A stretch of DNA of 54,047 nt from Lachnospiraceae bacterium (GTDB lineage: Bacteria; Bacillota; Clostridia; Lachnospirales; Lachnospiraceae): the NCBI GenBank assembly GCA_024682115.1, contig JAIKZO010000051.1, forward strand, positions 1-54,047, read 5' to 3'. This document shows, one piece after another, positions 15,096 through 23,818 of the stretch. The translations under genes were made by a program, and so were the position numbers. Positions within the stretch are counted from its first letter, which is position 1; each line of letters begins with the position of its first letter. The notes under the pieces were generated by a model. That model was not told the origin of the DNA and did no database searches. It worked only from the letters and a program-made list of their open reading frames with translations.

Positions 15096-16949
15096 ATGCA
15101 CGATTTTTGGGGGTTTTTTCACAATTCTTATAACGCTTCGCCGGGAGCAAAACGAAAGCACTCACTGCTTCACCGGTTCGATGTCTGGTTTATCACCGCA
15201 ATGCTTATTTTTGCCACTCTTCTTGTGGCAGTTACGATGGTAATATTTCTGCGTTTGCGTGAATTTTCTTATCGCTCCGTTCAGGATTCTCTTCGTTTTT
15301 ATGATAACAGGCTGTATGTCGAGCTCAGTCAGGATATCCTGTACCTTATCGACAGCTGCTCTTCAGATCCGGATATCATCAGGCTGCGTACCACCGTGGA
15401 CAAGAACCAGGAGGTAGGCTGCATCGCACGTATCCAGCAACGTTTATTATCACAGATTACAACTCATTCGGTGATAAGGGGCTTTTTCCTGTATTACAAT
15501 GACAAAGACATCTTTCTACCCGTCTACAGCACAGCCACCACAGGCACCGGCTCGGGCTATCCTTTCCCATCGTTTATCAGGGAACTTTTAAGAGCACATA
15601 TGGACGGCACCGTTGTAGACGATGATCTTATTATAAACTGGTTTTTTGTCAAAGAACAGGACTGCCTTATCCGTGTGTTCCGGGTTGGCGGGATATACGG
15701 AGGAGCCTGGATAGATCTTAACAATCTGCCGGGATTTGAAGAGTTTTCCGGAAATGATTCCATATGGCTTATCACGGACAATTCCGGGCAGGTTCTTTAT
15801 GCCGAGAATGCCCTTGCACAAGAAGGCTATGATAAAGACTACAGGGAAGAACTGTTCCTTCCCGTTGAAGAATCCCTTAAAGAGCCTGTTTCAGTCAGCA
15901 TACCGGGACTCGGAAAAAGGATCGTCATCTCTTTCAAACAGACTTTTTCGGATTACTGCTTTACCGTTCTGCTGCCGCAGGAAGAGTTTTTACGGTCTTT
16001 CCGATCGCTCTACATTCTTCTTGCGCTACTTATCATCTGGGCAATTGCCTTTTTGATCTACTATAACCGCATGGGACTGAAGATCATCGAGATCCCTGTC
16101 AAGTCGCTGATGACTGCAACAGATCATATCCGCGAAGGTAAGCTTGATCGCGCGATCACGCCTCCGAATGATTACGAAGAAACTTTGCAGATCACGGACG
16201 CATTCAATAAACTGTTATCCGAGATTGGAAACCTCAGGATCAGTGTCTACGAAGAGCAGCTTCAGGCCCGTGAGTTTGAGCTTAAATCTTTGAAGAACCA
16301 GATCGCTCCTCATTTCCTTATCAACTGCCTGAATACCGTTTTTATGTCATCGCAGGATCAGTCAAAACAGGATATAACGAATCATATCATCACGACACTT
16401 TCATCACACCTGCGTTATACCCTCTCGGAAAGGGATATCGTTCCGCTCTCCGAAGAGCTTGAATATCTTGAAAACTACATACTTCTCACTCAGTACCGTT
16501 TCCCCGGCACTCTGGAGTTTGAGAAGGATATCGATCCCGATATGATGGATGCGGAGGTATTCCCGATGATCCTTCTTACGCTCACGGAAAATTCCATCAA
16601 GACGGGACTTATCATGGGCGAGCCTTTTCTTATCCGTGTCAGGATATCAAAGACGATCGAAAACGATCAGACCTTTGTGTGCCTCGAGCACACGGATTCG
16701 GGAACCGGACTGTCAGATGAAAAACTTGATATATACAATAACATCCTGGAGCATCCCGATGTTACGGAAAAGGGAACCGGCATAGGGCTCTACAATACGG
16801 CGATGCGTCTTAAACTCATAATGGGGTCGGATGCCGTGCTTAAATTTACAAATGCGGAAGGTATGGGACTTTGTGTCACGATATGCTTCCCTTACAAAGA
16901 ATTCAAGGAAAACGAGGAGAATCAAAATGAATCTTCTGATCATCGATGA
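15096..16949 (+). CDS. YesM-type sensor histidine kinase
   Basis: 617 residues: an N-terminal membrane segment (about 33-55), an extracellular sensor domain (to about 300), a second membrane segment (300-322), HAMP (about 323-385), then the His_kinase domain with phospho-acceptor His near 404 in APHFLINCLN, and HATPase with GTGIGLYNTAMRL at the C-terminus. The usual QINPHFLYN motif reads QIAPHFLIN here. It senses a sugar or the binding protein outside and phosphorylates the YesN-like partner, whose gene overlaps its 3' end by 23 bases. Divergent from SBP2 and flanked by two sugar-binding proteins, it presumably controls the arabinoside genes. Confidence 0.9.
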   Translation: MHDFWGFFHNSYNASPGAKRKHSLLHRFDVWFITAMLIFATLLVAVTMVIFLRLREFSYRSVQDSLRFYDNRLYVELSQDILYLIDSCSSDPDIIRLRTTVDKNQEVGCIARIQQRLLSQITTHSVIRGFFLYYNDKDIFLPVYSTATTGTGSGYPFPSFIRELLRAHMDGTVVDDDLIINWFFVKEQDCLIRVFRVGGIYGGAWIDLNNLPGFEEFSGNDSIWLITDNSGQVLYAENALAQEGYDKDYREELFLPVEESLKEPVSVSIPGLGKRIVISFKQTFSDYCFTVLLPQEEFLRSFRSLYILLALLIIWAIAFLIYYNRMGLKIIEIPVKSLMTATDHIREGKLDRAITPPNDYEETLQITDAFNKLLSEIGNLRISVYEEQLQAREFELKSLKNQIAPHFLINCLNTVFMSSQDQSKQDITNHIITTLSSHLRYTLSERDIVPLSEELEYLENYILLTQYRFPGTLEFEKDIDPDMMDAEVFPMILLTLTENSIKTGLIMGEPFLIRVRISKTIENDQTFVCLEHTDSGTGLSDEKLDIYNNILEHPDVTEKGTGIGLYNTAMRLKLIMGSDAVLKFTNAEGMGLCVTICFPYKEFKENEENQNESSDHR

Positions 16950-17661
16950 TGAGTATTATATTGTTCAGGGTCTTGAAGGGATGATAGACAAGGAAGAACT
17001 GGGCATCGACCAGATCTTCACTGCTTACAGTGCGCAGCAGGGTATGGTCATCCTGAAAAAAGAGCAGATAGATCTGATGCTTCTTGACATAGAAATGCCC
17101 AAGGAGACCGGTTTGGAACTCCTTGAGCAATTAAATCGTGAAGGTCTGCAAACTACTACGATCATATTGTCAGGCCACCAGCGTTTCGACTACGCCCAGG
17201 AAGCCATGCATTATCATTGTTTCAGTTATTTGCTTAAACCCATCGGAAAACAAAACCTGAATCAGGAGTTGTCCCGTGCTATTTCTTTTTTACGCTCGGA
17301 ACACACGGATCCCGTGCCCGAAACAGGCGGCGATGTCAAAGTCGATGACAGCGGATTTGTCAGCACGGTACGAAGTTATATTCGCGAGCATCTTTCGGAC
17401 GCTGACTTAAACCGTGTAAAGATCGCCGAAGCCATACATCTGAATCCCGATTATCTGTCATTCTGTTTCCATAAAGAATTCGAAACAACACTGACAGGTT
17501 ATATCTCATCGAAACGAATGGATCAGGCTAAATATCTGCTGAAAAACACGAACCTCAGCATCGCGGAAATCGCTGAGCAGGTAGGGATCCCGAATACCTC
17601 ATATTTCTACAGGCAATTCAAGAAAGCTACCGGTAAAACCCCCCAGCAATTCCGAAAATAA
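16927..17661 (+). CDS. YesN-type response regulator with AraC helix-turn-helix
   Basis: 244 residues from ATG 16927, which follows GAGGAG; a longer in-frame extension to 16831 lies wholly inside the kinase gene and lacks a ribosome site. The receiver domain (1-120) has the acidic pair IIDDEY, phospho-acceptor Asp54 in LLDIEMP, and Lys in LLKP. The AraC-type DNA-binding domain occupies about 145-244 (RVKIAEAIHLNPDYLSFCFH and IAEIAEQVGIPNTSYFYRQFKK region). Phosphorylated by the adjacent kinase, it probably activates the SBP/permease and abfA transcripts on either side. Confidence 0.9.
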   Translation: MNLLIIDDEYYIVQGLEGMIDKEELGIDQIFTAYSAQQGMVILKKEQIDLMLLDIEMPKETGLELLEQLNREGLQTTTIILSGHQRFDYAQEAMHYHCFSYLLKPIGKQNLNQELSRAISFLRSEHTDPVPETGGDVKVDDSGFVSTVRSYIREHLSDADLNRVKIAEAIHLNPDYLSFCFHKEFETTLTGYISSKRMDQAKYLLKNTNLSIAEIAEQVGIPNTSYFYRQFKKATGKTPQQFRK

Positions 17662-17681
17662 CCCAACCGGTGTTCGCCGGT

Positions 17682-18569
17682 CTAACCTTTTACTGCACCG
17701 ATCGTGATTCCTTTTACGAAATACCTTTGCAGGAAAGGATATATTATCATGACGGGAAGGATACCCATAACCGTCAATGCCATTCTAACTGAAGTCGAAG
17801 GCAACTCAGCCAGGTTAACGTTTCCGCTTCCGTTCTGAGCCTGCTGCCTCAGCTGATCGAGATTACGCTGGATCTTCATGAGCAGCACCTGAATACTGTA
17901 AAGCTTGTCATCGTTGATATAGTAAAGACCGTTCATCCAGTCATTCCAGTAAGCAAGTCCTACAAGAAGTCCGATCGTTGCTGCGATCGGTTTTGCCATC
18001 GGGAAAACCACCTTAAAGAGGATCCCGAACTCAGTAGCTCCGTCTACTCTGGCCGCATCTATGATCTCATCCGGAATGTTTGTCGTAAAGTAGGTTCGCA
18101 TCATGATTACATTAAACGGACTCATCAGCAGTCCCGGAACCAGAAGTGCGAAGATCGTATTACGGATATGGAATGTCTGTGTCCACATCAAGTATGCGGG
18201 AACCAGTCCTCCCGAGAACAGCATCGTAAAGAACAGATAAAATGCAAATATATATCTTCCGGGAAGTTCCTTTCTCGAAAGCGGATAAGCATACAGCAAT
18301 GTAACAAGCAGATTGCAGGTCGTTCCTATCGCTGTGATGGTTATTGATATAATATAACCACGTCCCACGGAGCCGGATTGAACCAGCAGATACTTATAGG
18401 CATATAAGCTGAATTTTTCCGGGAAAAAACTGTATCCGTTTGCGATCAATGTCTGTTCGTCCGTAAGCGATGACATGAGCATAAGGAAAAAAGGTGCCAG
18501 CACACAGATAACCAGAAAGATCATCAGTGCATTAGCGAAGAACTGAAATCCTTTATCTTTTTGTACCAT
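17682..18569 (-). CDS. Sugar ABC transporter permease, LplC/MalG type
   Basis: 295 residues with six membrane segments and the ATPase-contact loop EIIDAARVDGATEFGILFKV (EAA motif), about 90 residues from the C-terminus. This is the second permease of a CUT1 importer for oligosaccharides. Its start follows AGGGGAGGAG and lies 15 bases after the LplB-type gene. It converges on the YesN gene; a small ACCGG/CCGGT hairpin fills the 20-base gap. No ATPase gene is present, as is common in Firmicutes where a shared MsmK-like ATPase serves several such importers. Confidence 0.9.
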   Translation of the reverse strand: MVQKDKGFQFFANALMIFLVICVLAPFFLMLMSSLTDEQTLIANGYSFFPEKFSLYAYKYLLVQSGSVGRGYIISITITAIGTTCNLLVTLLYAYPLSRKELPGRYIFAFYLFFTMLFSGGLVPAYLMWTQTFHIRNTIFALLVPGLLMSPFNVIMMRTYFTTNIPDEIIDAARVDGATEFGILFKVVFPMAKPIAATIGLLVGLAYWNDWMNGLYYINDDKLYSIQVLLMKIQRNLDQLRQQAQNGSGNVNLAELPSTSVRMALTVMGILPVMIIYPFLQRYFVKGITIGAVKG

Positions 18570-18584
18570 TTTTAGCTCCTCCCC

Positions 18585-19502
18585 TTAGAACAGTGAACTG
18601 TCGCTGTCAATCTTTCTGACTATACTATTGGCTATAACTACCAATACAAATCCTACAACCGATTGATAAAGACCGGCGGCTGCGGACATTCCTACGTTGT
18701 TGTTCTGAATAAGTCCGCGATATACGTATGTATCTATCGTCTGTGTGACATTTATAAGCGGACCTGAGTTCAGCGGAACCTGGTAAAAAAGACCGAAATC
18801 CGAACGGAAGATTCCGCCAAGGGCCATAAGTGTCAATATGATGATTGTTGATTTAAGACCCGGAAGAGTAACATGAACTACCTTTTGCCAACGGGTAGCT
18901 CCATCCACGACAGCGGCTTCATATAATGTGCTGTCGATACCGCAGATAGTGGCATAATAGAGGATCATATTATATCCGAGACCTTTCCAGATATTAACGA
19001 TCACAATGATAAACGGCCAGTATTTTGGCGAATTATACCAGTCAATGGCGGATATTCCAAACCATCTTACTATTGTATTGTTGATAAATCCGTCACTGGT
19101 GCTCAAAAATGCAAAAGCAAGATAACTGACTATGACCATCGAAATAAGGAAAGGTATCAGGATGATCGTCTGATACGCCTGCTTTGCCTTTTTGCTTCGT
19201 ATCTCATTTAAAATGATCGCGGTGGCTACCGCAAGAATGGTACCTAATATAATAAATGTAATATTATAAAGTACCGTGTTCCTGATCATTATCCATGCAT
19301 CTTTAGTCTTGGTGAGGAACTCGAAGTTCTTCATCCCGCACCATGGACTTCCATATACGCCTTTTGCGGCATTATATTGTCTGAAGGCTATCTGTATTCC
19401 GAACATCGGAATATAAGAATTGATAAAAAGATATATCACGCCGGGTAGGAACATCACATACATCGGCCAGAAGTGCTTTAATGATTTTCTCTTTTTTTTC
19501 AA
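18585..19502 (-). CDS. Sugar ABC transporter permease, LplB type
   Basis: 305 residues, six membrane segments, EAA motif YEAAVVDGATRWQKVVHVTL. It opens with a basic KKKRKSLKHFW stretch. The start is TTG 19502, five bases after GAGGAGGGAG. It is separated from the upstream solute-binding protein gene by 100 bases that hold a strong hairpin (19535-19570), which would lower its expression relative to the binding protein. Confidence 0.9.
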   Translation of the reverse strand: MKKKRKSLKHFWPMYVMFLPGVIYLFINSYIPMFGIQIAFRQYNAAKGVYGSPWCGMKNFEFLTKTKDAWIMIRNTVLYNITFIILGTILAVATAIILNEIRSKKAKQAYQTIILIPFLISMVIVSYLAFAFLSTSDGFINNTIVRWFGISAIDWYNSPKYWPFIIVIVNIWKGLGYNMILYYATICGIDSTLYEAAVVDGATRWQKVVHVTLPGLKSTIIILTLMALGGIFRSDFGLFYQVPLNSGPLINVTQTIDTYVYRGLIQNNNVGMSAAAGLYQSVVGFVLVVIANSIVRKIDSDSSLF

Positions 19503-19534
19503 GCTGACTCCCTCCTCATTAACCGAATATTATC

Positions 19535-19570
19535 ATGCAGGTGCCAAAAGGTTATTTGACACCTGCATGT
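19535..19570 (-). promoter_or_regulatory. Intercistronic hairpin between SBP1 and permease genes
   Basis: CATGCAGGTG (19535-19544) pairs perfectly with CACCTGCATG (19561-19570). No T-run follows, so it more likely stabilises the upstream mRNA or attenuates than terminates fully. Confidence 0.6.
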
Positions 19571-19602
19571 AATTTGTTAATGATATCTGGCTGAATTACC
19601 GA

Positions 19603-21153
19603 TTACTTGCTTGCAAGGAATGCGTCAAGCTGCTTCTGCTTCTCGGCGATGATATCATCAATACCTGCTGCCTTAAGTTCATCTATGTACTTAGGAAGGT
19701 TCTCGTCGGGATCGATAGAACCCCAAATAAGAGCTGTTTTGTACTGAGATACAACGTTCTGACAAGCAGTTACCTGGTTCATAACAGCGCTGCTGTCCCA
19801 TGTGAATCCCATTGCAGGAGAAGGAACACCACTGTTGTTGAACTCGTTAAGTTTTGTCCAAAGATCAGGATCCTCAGCACCTTCCCAAACGGGAGTGATC
19901 TGCTGGTTAGGCCAAGCCCAATCCATTGAAGAGTAACCTGAAGCATTAGGATCAACTCCTTCAGGAGAAGTGATCATCTTATGGCTGTCATCTGTGTATA
20001 CCCAATGCTTGCCCTCGATACCGTTGATGAAGAGGTTTGAAACCTCAGGATCTGTATACATGAGGTCCCAAAGCTTCATAGCTTCTTCGGGATGCTTAGA
20101 GCAGTAAGGGATCATCCAAGAGTTTCCGTTAGGAATAGCTGTGTGCTTGATAGGTCCGTGTATCTTCATGAAGTAAACTTCTTTGCCGTTTCCTTTGTAA
20201 ACTTCAAGCTCTTTACCGGGCTTCCAGTTCTCGTACATAGCAAATCCGTTGTTTGAAAGAAGAGCATTTTCCTGAGTTGTTGTAGCATCAGGCATGATCA
20301 GACCTTCCTGATTCCACTGCCACATCATCTTACAAAGATCCTGGAATCCTTTTGTCTCAGCTTCGTTTACAACTGTTGTGCTGGATTCACGTGCATCTTC
20401 AAGAACACCAAGGCTGTCGCCGAGGGGATCTTCAGGTAATGTTGTCTGCATTCCGCCGCCTGCCCATGTAGGAACAAGGGGATACATTTCAGGATGAGCT
20501 TCATGAACCTTTACAAGGATATCATGCATCTCTTCGTATGTGCCGTACTCGGGAACCGTGATTCCAAGTTCGTCACAGATGTCCTTACGCATTGCAAAAC
20601 CTGCTGCACGAGATGTGTCCTTCTGGTTAGGAAGAGCGTAAAGAACGCCGTTTGATTTGCAGGCCTCAAGGTCATACTGGTTGATAACTGACTTTGCGCC
20701 CTGACCATACTTCTCAAGCAGGTCATCAAGCGGATATGCCCAGTTGTTATTAACTACAGTGTTGAACTGACCGCTTATGTTGTTGTAGCACAGAAGATCG
20801 ATAGGCTCGCCTGATGTAAGAGCCAGCTGGATCTGCTCTGCGTCCTGTCCACGAACGAGCTCGATCTCAACGCCGATCTTCTCACGTGTGATCTGGCTGA
20901 TAGCTTCTGCAACTTCGTTACAGTCTTCGGTATCGGCACTTCCGTTACCCCAAACTACCAATTTTACAATGTCTCCGGATGCGGCAGCGTCTCCGCTACC
21001 CTGATCAGTTGTTGTTGTGTCAGCACTGCTGCCACCGCCTCCATCAGCGGCAGGCGCGCTAGCACTACTGCTGCTTCCTCCGCCACAGGCCGTAAGACCG
21101 AGTACCATTGTGGCTGAGAGCAATAAAGCTAACAGTTTTTTACTTTTTTTCAT
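19603..21153 (-). CDS. Sugar-binding lipoprotein of the CUT1-type ABC importer (SBP1)
   Basis: 516 residues. Lipoprotein signal with GLTACGG (Cys23), then a Gly/Ser/Asp-rich linker of about 40 residues and a two-lobed solute-binding domain with many Trp residues (for example WKPGKELE, MDWAWPNQQ) suited to oligosaccharides. It is first in the operon with the LplB- and LplC-type permeases, behind a GGAGGGAG ribosome site. Homologous to SBP2 at 13391-14998. The substrate is probably an arabino-oligosaccharide by neighbourhood with GH51, but this is not shown by the protein itself. Its codon use looks more biased than its neighbours, consistent with high expression. Confidence 0.9.
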   Translation of the reverse strand: MKKSKKLLALLLSATMVLGLTACGGGSSSSASAPAADGGGGSSADTTTTDQGSGDAAASGDIVKLVVWGNGSADTEDCNEVAEAISQITREKIGVEIELVRGQDAEQIQLALTSGEPIDLLCYNNISGQFNTVVNNNWAYPLDDLLEKYGQGAKSVINQYDLEACKSNGVLYALPNQKDTSRAAGFAMRKDICDELGITVPEYGTYEEMHDILVKVHEAHPEMYPLVPTWAGGGMQTTLPEDPLGDSLGVLEDARESSTTVVNEAETKGFQDLCKMMWQWNQEGLIMPDATTTQENALLSNNGFAMYENWKPGKELEVYKGNGKEVYFMKIHGPIKHTAIPNGNSWMIPYCSKHPEEAMKLWDLMYTDPEVSNLFINGIEGKHWVYTDDSHKMITSPEGVDPNASGYSSMDWAWPNQQITPVWEGAEDPDLWTKLNEFNNSGVPSPAMGFTWDSSAVMNQVTACQNVVSQYKTALIWGSIDPDENLPKYIDELKAAGIDDIIAEKQKQLDAFLASK

Positions 21154-21303
21154 TTTGCAACTCCCTCCTTTTCAAAATTTGACCTTTGTTGCATTTTTGG
21201 CAAAGATGAACAAAAATTGTTACATTTTCACCATAATTTAGTTTATTTATACCGTAAAAGGAGGGGGTATAAAATGCACAATATTTCGATTTTTATGCAC
21301 ATA

Positions 21304-21319
21304 TCTTATAATGTGGATT
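21304..21319 (+). repeat. 16-nt direct repeat, left of the TraX-like gene
   Basis: TCTTATAATGTGGATT, identical to 22144-22159. It contains a TATAAT hexamer. Confidence 0.65.
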
Positions 21320-21332
21320 CGGCCGGGACGAG

Positions 21333-21361
21333 TGGCCCTTAGGGACGGGGTTTGCGGGTCA
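21333..21361 (-). repeat. 29-nt dispersed repeat, copy C (inverted)
   Basis: On the minus strand it starts TGACCCGCAAACCCCGTCCC and ends AAGGGCCA. Confidence 0.65.
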
Positions 21362-21382
21362 TTTTGAACGCCCCGGAGAATT

Positions 21383-22102
21383 CTACCCATTGCGGGAGAC
21401 AAGCAGTTTGATGATATAAAGAACAAGTAAATGGCCGGGATAAAACGCATAGAAAAGCCACTTTAAGCCTTTGCCTTTTCTGCCGTTATAAAGGATTAGC
21501 GGAATAAGGCTTAACCCGGTAGTGCAGTAATAACCCATGGTCCTGGTCAGTGCCGCGAATGCTACACCGGCTCCGCTTCGTATGATAGAACGGCTGTCTT
21601 TGAAAACATAGAACAGGAATATTGTGATAACGGCAAATACCGTGTAGTCGGCTTTTACCACCAGGGCGAGCGCTGCCATTGCCAAAACGACAACACATCC
21701 CAAAGCAGTTTTCCAAACACTGTACTTATTTGTTTCTCCATCTCTTTCTCCGCGGATAATATCAAAAAGCCTGAGCGCGATGATCGACATGAAGAAAGTC
21801 AGCATGATGTTCTGATGTCCGAGCCCGATCTTTCCATCAAACGCAAGGTCGAACGGAATCTCGCTTATCAGAGCAAATATTCCCATCCTCAGGAGATAAT
21901 TGTTTCTGTTTCGGGTATGGATGTACCCTTCGGAGATGCAGAACGCAAATAGCGGCATCGCCAGTCTTCCCACCATTCTAGGCCACATCACCCCCGGGCA
22001 AAACATATCTCCGACATGGTCAAAGACCATGCTTATCATAGCTATCAGTTTAAGTCCTGTCTGATCCAGTATCCGGTATTTCGCCGGCGTTTTTTCTTTC
22101 AT
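21383..22102 (-). CDS. TraX-family membrane protein
   Basis: 239 residues with about seven membrane segments. DQTGLKLIAMISMVFDHVG near the N-terminus and GRLAMPLFAFCISEGYIHT followed by NYLLRMGIFALISEIPFDLAF are the family's hallmark. F-plasmid TraX acetylates pilin; stand-alone chromosomal copies in Firmicutes belong to a broad membrane acyltransferase group with unknown substrates. The ribosome site is weak. The gene is bracketed by a 16-nt direct repeat and by 29-nt repeats on both sides, which suggests it may have arrived or moved as a unit. Confidence 0.85.
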   Translation of the reverse strand: MKEKTPAKYRILDQTGLKLIAMISMVFDHVGDMFCPGVMWPRMVGRLAMPLFAFCISEGYIHTRNRNNYLLRMGIFALISEIPFDLAFDGKIGLGHQNIMLTFFMSIIALRLFDIIRGERDGETNKYSVWKTALGCVVVLAMAALALVVKADYTVFAVITIFLFYVFKDSRSIIRSGAGVAFAALTRTMGYYCTTGLSLIPLILYNGRKGKGLKWLFYAFYPGHLLVLYIIKLLVSRNG

Positions 22103-22143
22103 ATACTAAAAACCAACCTTTCAGCGGCGGCAATCAGCCTGCC

Positions 22144-22159
22144 TCTTATAATGTGGATT
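22144..22159 (+). repeat. 16-nt direct repeat, right of the TraX-like gene
   Basis: TCTTATAATGTGGATT, identical to 21304-21319 and 840 bases away. Confidence 0.65.
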
Positions 22160-22160
22160 T

Positions 22161-22189
22161 TGGACCTGAAACCCCGTCCCCAAGGGCCA
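22161..22189 (+). repeat. 29-nt dispersed repeat, copy D
   Basis: Starts TGGACCTGAAACCCCGTCCC and ends AAGGGCCA. Confidence 0.65.
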
Positions 22190-22217
22190 CTTCGGCCTGC
22201 GTGCTGCTCTACCAAAA

Positions 22218-22246
22218 TGGACCGCAAACCCCGTCCCCGGGGTCCA
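22218..22246 (+). repeat. 29-nt dispersed repeat, copy E
   Basis: Starts TGGACCGCAAACCCCGTCCC and ends GGGGTCCA; the best-preserved copy, with palindromic tips. Confidence 0.7.
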
Positions 22247-22249
22247 TAG

Positions 22250-22278
22250 AAAAACACCCTCTTCAGTGAAGAGGGTGT
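22250..22278 (-). terminator. Terminator of the coiled-coil protein genes
   Basis: ACACCCTCTTC (22254-22264) pairs perfectly with GAAGAGGGTGT (22268-22278), then TTTT on the minus strand, just after the stop at 22292. Confidence 0.85.
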
Positions 22279-22291
22279 CTGTATACTCTTC

Positions 22292-23794
22292 TTAGATATC
22301 TTCCATGTTACCGAACATGTAATCGATCAATGAGCCGTAAACATCCTTATCCTTTGCAGGGCATCCGAGGACTATGCGGGCCCAGTAAGTCTTTCCCGTT
22401 TGAAGATCCTGCCAGTCAAAGACATATGTCCTTTCCCAGTAGCTGACTCCGCCGATCTTTTCGGTGTATTCGCCCTTATATCCGGTCTGCCTTACCCATT
22501 CGTTAGTGATCTTGGTCCTTTCAGTACACTCAAATCCCGGAGGTGTCTCACATTCTGCCATATCTTCGATGTCTTCCATCATTTCTTCGGGAAGTTCATC
22601 CGGCAAAGATGCAAGATCGGCTTCCTGTCCTACAACATAAAGGTATGCTCCGTTTTCATCTATGAACATATCAAAATCTATCGTCTTGGGATATCTGACA
22701 AATCTGTCATTGGGTACATGAAGTCCCATATGCAGGCTGTCGATCTGGATCATGCCATCGGTTGAAGCCGATTCAAGCGGATTGGCACCGGGCATTCCCA
22801 AAGCTCCGTCAGAGTTTTTTGCATAAAAATCATCTCTTAATGTCTGTACGGCTTCGATGCCTTCCTTGGCATTTGAACAGCTGACGAGTATGAACTTGTA
22901 TGTATCGTCACTTGCAGGCTCGAACCAGCATGCAGCGGCTCCGCTAAGTACCTCTTCAGAAGCAAAATTAAACTTATAGCAGTATGTTCCGGGCTTATCT
23001 TCGTTAAACTCGGATATCTCTTCATCACTTATCTCAGCATCCGGAACGATGACATTCAGCTGTTCGGCCGCATAGCTTATCATTTTCTGAGTCATCGAGT
23101 CGGGTGACCAGAAAGCACTGTTGTTTCTGGTAAACTCTGTATTTCCGGAATCCGACAGGATCTTGCGAAGGACCACATCGGTCTTTATTTCCTTTTCCTT
23201 TTCGGGAGTGAAATGTATGATCAGATTATCCGAATCACCGGTTCTTTCCGAAACGTCGGGATACAGCTCATCGGGATATGAAAACTCTATATCCATTCCG
23301 TCTTTCTTTGATGCATAGGATGCATTAAAGTCAACGTTTGAATAATCAAATTTAGGTCCGCCGTTCTTTATGACAAGGAGTACCACAACAAGAGCGACAA
23401 CCGCTACCACAACCGCTGCTCCGATGCCTATGAACAGGGGCATTTTGTTGGATTTACCTTCCTTCTTTCCCTGTTTTAAAGCTTTGGCGGCTTCTGCAGC
23501 CTCTTTCTTAGCCGCTTCTTCTTTCTTTAAGGCCTCTTCCTTAATGCTCTCCGCTTTTAAGGCTTCTTCCTTCATGGCATTTTCCAATGCTATTCTTTCT
23601 TCTTCGGCCTTTTTCTTCCGCTCCTCCATCTCCGCTTCCAATCTGCGGGCTTCTTCCTGGGCGGCCAGTTTTCTTGCCTCTTCTTCCTCTATTTTCCTTT
23701 GGGCTTCTTCCTCGGCTTTCTTCTTTCTTTGTCCTGATACGAACAACATCGAAGTATCGTCGTTTTCGAATTCCGGATTGTTAAGATCACTCAT
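22292..23794 (-). CDS. Coiled-coil single-TM protein with extracytoplasmic domain, paralogue A
   Basis: 500 residues, family not recognised. Layout: a short acidic lead with LFVSGQRKK (17-25), a highly charged Glu/Ala/Lys coiled coil (about 26-110), one membrane helix (about 119-142) and a large extracytoplasmic domain beginning PKFDYSNVDFNASY. That domain has FSYPDELY and later WERTYVFDWQ. It is a paralogue of the gene immediately upstream (23819-25249), with the same layout and shared motifs at matching places. Start follows GGGAGG. The N-terminal motif and coil would be cytoplasmic, so the pair looks like a transmembrane scaffold or receptor. A PsbP-like fold for the outer domain is a guess. 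Confidence 0.75.
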   Translation of the reverse strand: MSDLNNPEFENDDTSMLFVSGQRKKKAEEEAQRKIEEEEARKLAAQEEARRLEAEMEERKKKAEEERIALENAMKEEALKAESIKEEALKKEEAAKKEAAEAAKALKQGKKEGKSNKMPLFIGIGAAVVVAVVALVVVLLVIKNGGPKFDYSNVDFNASYASKKDGMDIEFSYPDELYPDVSERTGDSDNLIIHFTPEKEKEIKTDVVLRKILSDSGNTEFTRNNSAFWSPDSMTQKMISYAAEQLNVIVPDAEISDEEISEFNEDKPGTYCYKFNFASEEVLSGAAACWFEPASDDTYKFILVSCSNAKEGIEAVQTLRDDFYAKNSDGALGMPGANPLESASTDGMIQIDSLHMGLHVPNDRFVRYPKTIDFDMFIDENGAYLYVVGQEADLASLPDELPEEMMEDIEDMAECETPPGFECTERTKITNEWVRQTGYKGEYTEKIGGVSYWERTYVFDWQDLQTGKTYWARIVLGCPAKDKDVYGSLIDYMFGNMEDI

Positions 23795-23818
23795 TTCATG
23801 TTCCTCCCTGGATCAGTC

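Noticed and set aside
21274-21342. 22-codon plus-strand frame behind a very strong AGGAGGGGG site
   Set aside because: It runs into the 29-nt repeat and 16-nt repeat, has no hydrophobic or motif content and no conservation evidence; could be a leader peptide but is unsupported.
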